A program made the position numbers and the translations under genes. Positions 59,765-64,000 of a stretch of 64,000 bases of DNA are shown piece by piece; position 1 is the first letter of the stretch, and each line of letters begins with the position of its first letter. Under the pieces are notes generated by a model. The model was not told the DNA's origin, searched no databases, and saw nothing but the letters and a program-made list of their open reading frames with translations. The stretch spans positions 62,001 to 126,000 of the forward strand of contig JAGYIN010000003.1 in the NCBI GenBank assembly GCA_018402665.1. The letters are read 5' to 3'. The stretch comes from Schleiferiaceae bacterium (GTDB lineage Bacteria > Bacteroidota > Bacteroidia > Flavobacteriales > Schleiferiaceae).

Positions 59765-61390
59765 TTAGCCCAAGAAAGGGTAGCGGTAGTCCGTAGGTGG
59801 AACCAACGTCTCTTTGATGGTGCGCGCATTGACCCAACGCAATAGGTTCAGGTACGATCCGGCTTTATCGTTCGTTCCCGATCCACGTGCACCTCCAAAT
59901 GGCTGTTGGCCTACGACAGCACCTGTAGGTTTATCGTTGATATAGAAATTACCGGCTGCATTTTCCAATGCTTTCGCAGCTTCAATTGCTTTGTAACGGT
60001 CACCAGAGAAAATGGAACCCGTTAAGGCGTAGTCAGAGGTGCTATCCACTAATTTGAGCATAGCGTCCCAATCTGCATCAGCATATACATAAATGGTCAA
60101 TACCGGGCCGAAGATCTCTTCTACCATGGTACGGAACTTAGGGTTTGACGTCACTACAACAGTGGGCTCAATAAAGTAACCCTTGCTCTTGTCGTATCCG
60201 CCTCCAGCGATGATTTCAGCGTCGCTTTGTTCTTTCACGTATTCGATGTACGAAGCAATTTTATCAAATGCTTTTTCATCAATAACAGCATTGATAAAGT
60301 TACCCATATCCTCAGGCGTACCCATTTTGAACGTAGCGATATCTGCAACCAATTCTTCTTTAACAGCAGGCCACATACTCTCAGGAATGTAAGCACGAGA
60401 TGCAGCGGAACATTTCTGACCTTGGAATTCGAAAGCTCCGCGGGCTAGCGCAGTACTTACTTCTTTGCTTTTTGCTGAAGGATGTGCAACAACAAAATCT
60501 TTTCCTCCTGTCTCCCCAACAATACGTGGGTAGCTGCGGTACTTTTTGATGTTTGCACCAATGGTGCCCCAAAGACTCTGGAATACACCGGTTGAGCCCG
60601 TAAAATGTATACCAGCAAACTCTTTATGGTTAAAGATCACATCACCAGCAACGGGTCCGCTAACGTACACGAGGTTGATGACACCTGCGGGAAGGCCAGC
60701 TTCTAAGAAGATGTCCATGACGACATTGGCAGAATAAATCTGAGAATTGGCCGGCTTCCATACCACGGTATTACCCATTAAGGCTGCGGAGGCTGGTAAA
60801 TTACCTGCAATGGCCGTAAAGTTGAACGGAGTCAAAGCAAACACAAAACCTTCTAACGGGCGGTATTCCAAACGGTTCCAAACGCCAACTGAACTTTCCG
60901 GTTGCTCACTGTAAATCTGGGTCATGTATTCCACGTTGTAACGCAAGAAGTCAACCAATTCACAAACGGAATCAATCTCGCTCTGGAAGCAATTTTTTCC
61001 TTGCGCTAACATGGTTGCAGCGTTCAAACGGTAGCGGTATTTCGTGCTGATTAATTCTGCGGCTTTCAAGAAAATGGCAGCGCGATGTTCCCAAGGCATA
61101 TCGGCCCATTGCTTGCGTGCTTCTAATGCTGCATCGATGGCTGCGCTCACGTGGCTTGCATCTCCTTTGTGGAAGACACCTAATTTGTGTTGGTGGTCAT
61201 GAGGTGGCGCAAGTTCGCCTAAATCACCAGTGCGTACTTCTTTGCCGCCGATGTACATGGGTACATCTACTGTGCTGTTGAACTGCTCTTTGTAGGCAGC
61301 TAGCAGCGCTTCACGCTCCGGAGTTCCTGGTGCGTAATCGTAAATGGGTTCGTTGGTGGCAGTGGGTACTTGAAAAATTCCGTTCGACAT
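59765..61390 (-). CDS. pruA: 1-pyrroline-5-carboxylate dehydrogenase
   Basis: Oxidises the proline-breakdown product pyrroline-5-carboxylate (as glutamate semialdehyde) to glutamate with NAD+. 541 residues. Motifs: VGETGGKDFVVAHPSA for the catalytic Glu, GQKCSAASRAYIP with the catalytic Cys, and NDKPTGAVVGQQPFGG-type segment near the end. The frame is open 47 codons upstream, but MSNGIFQVPTATNEPI fits related enzymes, so ATG 61390 is used. Glutamate made here could feed the Glu-type dehydrogenase at 24204. Proline dehydrogenase is not in the window. Confidence 0.96.
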   Translation of the reverse strand: MSNGIFQVPTATNEPIYDYAPGTPEREALLAAYKEQFNSTVDVPMYIGGKEVRTGDLGELAPPHDHQHKLGVFHKGDASHVSAAIDAALEARKQWADMPWEHRAAIFLKAAELISTKYRYRLNAATMLAQGKNCFQSEIDSVCELVDFLRYNVEYMTQIYSEQPESSVGVWNRLEYRPLEGFVFALTPFNFTAIAGNLPASAALMGNTVVWKPANSQIYSANVVMDIFLEAGLPAGVINLVYVSGPVAGDVIFNHKEFAGIHFTGSTGVFQSLWGTIGANIKKYRSYPRIVGETGGKDFVVAHPSAKSKEVSTALARGAFEFQGQKCSAASRAYIPESMWPAVKEELVADIATFKMGTPEDMGNFINAVIDEKAFDKIASYIEYVKEQSDAEIIAGGGYDKSKGYFIEPTVVVTSNPKFRTMVEEIFGPVLTIYVYADADWDAMLKLVDSTSDYALTGSIFSGDRYKAIEAAKALENAAGNFYINDKPTGAVVGQQPFGGARGSGTNDKAGSYLNLLRWVNARTIKETLVPPTDYRYPFLG

Positions 61391-61422
61391 ATTCGTGGGA
61401 TTTGGTTCTTTAATTGAAGTAC

Positions 61423-61430
61423 CAAAGTTA
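61423..61430 (-). promoter_or_regulatory. -7 box for pruA
   Basis: TAACTTTG on the minus strand, exact consensus, 32 bases before the chosen start. Confidence 0.45.
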
Positions 61431-61555
61431 CATACTAGAGATTGGAATTGCAGTAACTCTGAAAACGATTCACAGATGTCCTTAAATTGTTGATTACCCG
61501 TGAAAAATAACCTAAACTTTTCATCCCGCATCGATGTTGACTTTGCTCATCCGTG

Positions 61556-61563
61556 TAACTTTG
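61556..61563 (+). promoter_or_regulatory. -7 box for serC-serA
   Basis: TAACTTTG, exact consensus; a TTG at 61537-61539 lies 16 bases upstream. The box is 21 bases before the serC ATG at 61585. The pruA and serC boxes read outward from one 194-base gap. Confidence 0.5.
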
Positions 61564-61584
61564 TGTTTCACATTAATGCAAACT

Positions 61585-62655
61585 ATGAAAACGCATAATT
61601 TTTCCGCTGGACCTTGTATTCTACCGGGTCAAGTATTCGAGGAAGCATCTAAGGCATTGATCGACTTCGATAATTTAGGGCTCTCTGTCATCGAAATCTC
61701 ACACCGCAGTAAGAACTTTGTTGCAGTGATGGATGAAGCGGTGGCACTAGTAAAGGAACTTTTACAGGTTCCGGATACGCACGAAGTGGTCTTCCTTCAA
61801 GGTGGTGCTTCTTTACAATTCGCAATGGTCGCGTTCAATTTTTTGAGCGAAACGGGTACCGCGGAATACCTCGATACAGGCGCATGGGCATTTAAAGCGC
61901 ACAAAGAAGCAGCGGGTTTAGGTAGTGCGACTATTATCGCATCGTCGAAGCACAAGAATTATAATTTCATTCCAAAAGGCTATGCCATTAGCTCGGATGC
62001 GGATTACTTCCACTGTACCTCAAACAATACCATTTACGGTACACAAATGAAGTCTTTTCCCGAGACGAATGTGCCGATTATTTGCGATATGAGTTCCGAT
62101 ATTTTCTCTCGTTCGGTAGATGTAAGCAAATTTGATTTGATTTATGCGGGCGCCCAAAAGAACTTAGGTCCTGCTGGGGCAACGTTAGTGATTGTGCGCA
62201 AGGATGCCTTAGGGAAATCGGGCCGTTACATACCTACCATGCTAAAATACCAAACTCATATAGACAAAGGCAGCATGTTTAATACGCCTCCTGTATTCTC
62301 AGTATATGTCAGTATGTTGACTTTGCGCTGGTTGAAAGAAAACGGTGGCGTTGAAGCGATTGAAGCGCGCAATGCGGCTAAAGCAGCGCTGTTGTATAAC
62401 GAAATTGATCGCAATCCACTTTTTGTGGGGACTGCTGAGGTAGAGGACCGCTCTACGATGAATGCATGTTTCTTATTGAAAGATGAGGCGCACAAAACGG
62501 CCTTTGAAGCGCTGGTTAAAGCGGCTAAAATAAACGGAATTAACGGTCACCGCGATGTTGGTGGTTACCGTGCATCGATGTACAATGCATTAGGCTTAGA
62601 CAGTGTTCAGGCGTTAGTGGATTGTATGCAAGAATTAGAAAAAACACACGCATGA
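61585..62655 (+). CDS. serC: Phosphoserine aminotransferase
   Basis: PLP enzyme that turns 3-phosphohydroxypyruvate into phosphoserine; also used for vitamin B6. 356 residues from ATG 61585. [14 protein letters not shown] is the standard start, EISHRSKNF follows, and the PLP lysine is in [13 protein letters not shown]. The frame is open 17 codons upstream, including an ATG at 61576, but those residues lie in the promoter region. The stop overlaps the serA ATG (ATGA), so serC and serA are translationally coupled. Confidence 0.96.
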   Translation: MKTHNFSAGPCILPGQVFEEASKALIDFDNLGLSVIEISHRSKNFVAVMDEAVALVKELLQVPDTHEVVFLQGGASLQFAMVAFNFLSETGTAEYLDTGAWAFKAHKEAAGLGSATIIASSKHKNYNFIPKGYAISSDADYFHCTSNNTIYGTQMKSFPETNVPIICDMSSDIFSRSVDVSKFDLIYAGAQKNLGPAGATLVIVRKDALGKSGRYIPTMLKYQTHIDKGSMFNTPPVFSVYVSMLTLRWLKENGGVEAIEARNAAKAALLYNEIDRNPLFVGTAEVEDRSTMNACFLLKDEAHKTAFEALVKAAKINGINGHRDVGGYRASMYNALGLDSVQALVDCMQELEKTHA

Positions 62656-63602
62656 AAGTATTAGCAAACGACGGAATTTCAGCTTCGGGAATCGCAGCGA
62701 TAGAGGCTTCAGGGCACGAATTAATCACCACTAAAGTCGCTCAAGAGCAACTGGAAAGCTACATCAACGAACACCAGATTGATGTGGTTTTGGTGCGTTC
62801 AGCAACTACGGTGCGCAAGGAATTGATTGATGCGTGTCCTTCAATAAAAGGCATCGGTCGCGGTGGCGTAGGTATGGATAATATCGATGTGGCGTATGCG
62901 CGTGAGAAAGGCCTCAAAGTCTTTAATACGCCTGCAGCGTCTTCAGATTCTGTCGCGGAATTAGTGATGGGACACATGCGAACGTTGGTACGTTTCCTAC
63001 ACGACTCCAATAGAAACATGCCGCTCGACGGTGATTCAAAATTCGCGTCGTTGAAAAAAGCCTATGCCGGCGGGATGGAATTGCGCGGTAGAACTTTAGG
63101 TATTGTTGGATTCGGTCGCATCGGTCAAGCTTTGGCGAAATTGGCTATTGGTGCGGGAATGGAAGTCGTTTTCTCCGATATGCACAATGATCATATGGAT
63201 GTGGCATTGGAATTCTTTGACGGTCAATCGTTAAGCTTCACATGTAAGAATGTAGGCTTGGAAGGCGTGTTGGCACAATCGGATTTCATTTCACTACACG
63301 TTCCAGGCGGCGATTTGATTGGCGCAGCGGAAATTGCAAAAATGAAGGACGGTGTATTCTTATTAAATGCTGCGCGCGGCGGAGTAATTAATGAAGAGGC
63401 ATTGCTTGATGCGCTTGAGAGCGGCAAAGTAGCTGGAGCTGGACTAGATGTTTTCAAGAATGAGCCTACGCCTGCTGTAAAAGTATTAATGAATGGAAAA
63501 GTGAGTCTTACTCCGCACATTGGTGCAGCAACGGGGGAGGCACAAGATCGCATAGGGACTGAATTGGCATCCCATATTGATGCGCTCGCGGCAAGTCTTT
63601 AA
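62652..63602 (+). CDS. serA: D-3-phosphoglycerate dehydrogenase
   Basis: First step of serine synthesis: oxidises 3-phosphoglycerate to 3-phosphohydroxypyruvate with NAD+. 316 residues from ATG 62652. Cofactor motif [26 protein letters not shown] and the catalytic region [18 protein letters not shown] and [11 protein letters not shown]. The C-terminal ACT regulatory domain of long SerA is absent, so this is the short type without serine feedback through that domain. Ends with a strong terminator. SerB is not in the window. Confidence 0.94.
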   Translation: MKVLANDGISASGIAAIEASGHELITTKVAQEQLESYINEHQIDVVLVRSATTVRKELIDACPSIKGIGRGGVGMDNIDVAYAREKGLKVFNTPAASSDSVAELVMGHMRTLVRFLHDSNRNMPLDGDSKFASLKKAYAGGMELRGRTLGIVGFGRIGQALAKLAIGAGMEVVFSDMHNDHMDVALEFFDGQSLSFTCKNVGLEGVLAQSDFISLHVPGGDLIGAAEIAKMKDGVFLLNAARGGVINEEALLDALESGKVAGAGLDVFKNEPTPAVKVLMNGKVSLTPHIGAATGEAQDRIGTELASHIDALAASL

Positions 63603-63625
63603 CGACGACTCAAAACTTTTTGATG

Positions 63626-63659
63626 AGCCCTGCGGATTCCGCGGGGCTTTTCTTTTTTG
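63626..63659 (+). terminator. Rho-independent terminator after serA
   Basis: AGCCCTGCGG (63626-63635) pairs with CCGCGGGGCT (63639-63648), one G-T pair, ATT loop, then a T-rich run. Confidence 0.9.
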
Positions 63660-63701
63660 ATTGTGTAATTTCACTTCAAGAACCACCAACAGTATAGCGC
63701 T

Positions 63702-64000
63702 ATGCTCCGACCATTTAAAGCGGTACGTCCTACGCGAGACAAAGCTTACCTTGTAGCTACCCGTTCCTACATTACCTACGGTGCTGAGGAGCTCGATGAT
63801 AAATTGGAAAACAATCCGTACACGTTCCTGCACGTCATTAATCCAAACGCATTGCCGGATGCAAATTACAAGGACCGTTTCAGTGCGGTTCGTGGCCGTT
63901 ACAACCGTTTCGAGCAAGAAGGTATTTTCATGCAGGAAACCCATCCAACGTATTACCTCTACGAGCAGAAAACGCCAACGGCTACCTATACGGGTGTCAT
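63702..64000 (+). CDS. DUF1015 family protein, 5' part
   Basis: Open from ATG 63702 to the window end, about 99 residues seen. MLRPFKAVRPTRDKAYLVATRSY and LENNPYTFLHVINP are the N-terminal pattern of DUF1015, a family of uncharacterised proteins in many bacteria. The gene follows the serA terminator, and in other Bacteroidota, from memory, DUF1015 genes often stand next to serC-serA. Function unknown; a link to serine or phosphosugar metabolism is inference. The C-terminal part is outside the window. Confidence 0.85.
   Translation, partial: MLRPFKAVRPTRDKAYLVATRSYITYGAEELDDKLENNPYTFLHVINPNALPDANYKDRFSAVRGRYNRFEQEGIFMQETHPTYYLYEQKTPTATYTGV

Overview
The window comes from a member of the Bacteroidota, most probably order Flavobacteriales. 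It carries a divergent type IX secretion locus (PorP/SprF-like and GldJ on one side, PorU and PorV on the other), Bacteroidota-type promoter boxes (TAnnTTTG), the order ftsX-DUF3098-uppP-truB, a pyruvate dehydrogenase E1 alpha-E2 pair, and 16S rRNA of Bacteroidota type. The genus cannot be read safely because both rRNA operons contain many consensus-type errors. No phage, insertion sequence, CRISPR array or integrative element was seen. The protein-coding part looks like ordinary, densely packed chromosome with short operons and GC-rich hairpin terminators.

Layout. 1-341: 3' end of an M23/LytM-like gene. 331-5789: leuS on the minus strand, diverging from ftsX-DUF3098-uppP-truB. 5786-8867: an orphan membrane protein, queA and a family 4 glycosyltransferase. 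8940-15273: radC followed by six tightly overlapping genes (toroid protein, AAC(3)-like acetyltransferase, SDR, deacetylase-like protein, FemAB-like acyltransferase, HAD phosphatase), read here as a small surface-glycan modification operon. 15339-19053: pirin, rlmN and a divergent YifB/ComM ATPase. 19050-22806 (minus): exbB-exbD-tonB-folC plus a secreted orphan. 22894-28971: Glu-type dehydrogenase with NhaD antiporter, anmK, acyl-CoA dehydrogenase, murF. 29060-36418: type IX secretion locus. 36545-39606: pdhA-pdhC and an SDR. 39654-49981: two complete rRNA operons in direct tandem (16S-tRNA-Ile-tRNA-Ala-23S-5S, twice). 50041-51978: outer-membrane porin-like protein. 51975-59026 (minus): tgt-lptG-DMT transporter-accA-dnaB-secreted GATase-like protein. 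59065-64000: rsmG, pruA (minus), serC-serA and the start of a DUF1015 gene.

How the genes work together. ExbB/ExbD/TonB energise outer-membrane transport. PorP-like/GldJ/PorU/PorV belong to the machine that secretes and anchors surface proteins. UppP, MurF, AnmK and LptG serve envelope synthesis and recycling. QueA and Tgt are two steps of queuosine tRNA modification, RlmN and RsmG methylate rRNA (RlmN also tRNA), and TruB makes tRNA pseudouridine 55. SerC and SerA make serine; PruA and the Glu-type dehydrogenase feed amino-acid carbon into central metabolism.

Most notable points: (1) several genes (rlmN, porU, tgt, rsmG) have a TAnnTTTG box only 4-6 bases before the start codon, which predicts leaderless or nearly leaderless mRNAs; (2) the first rRNA operon has up to three stacked promoters; (3) both rRNA operons are damaged at invariant sites, at different places in each copy, which points to consensus error, not biology; (4) Tgt lacks the usual zinc cysteines, and the ComM-like ATPase has diverged in family motifs around an intact ATP site. 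I did not find a clearly new multi-gene system; the glycan operon at 9575-15273 is the best candidate for uncharacterised chemistry.
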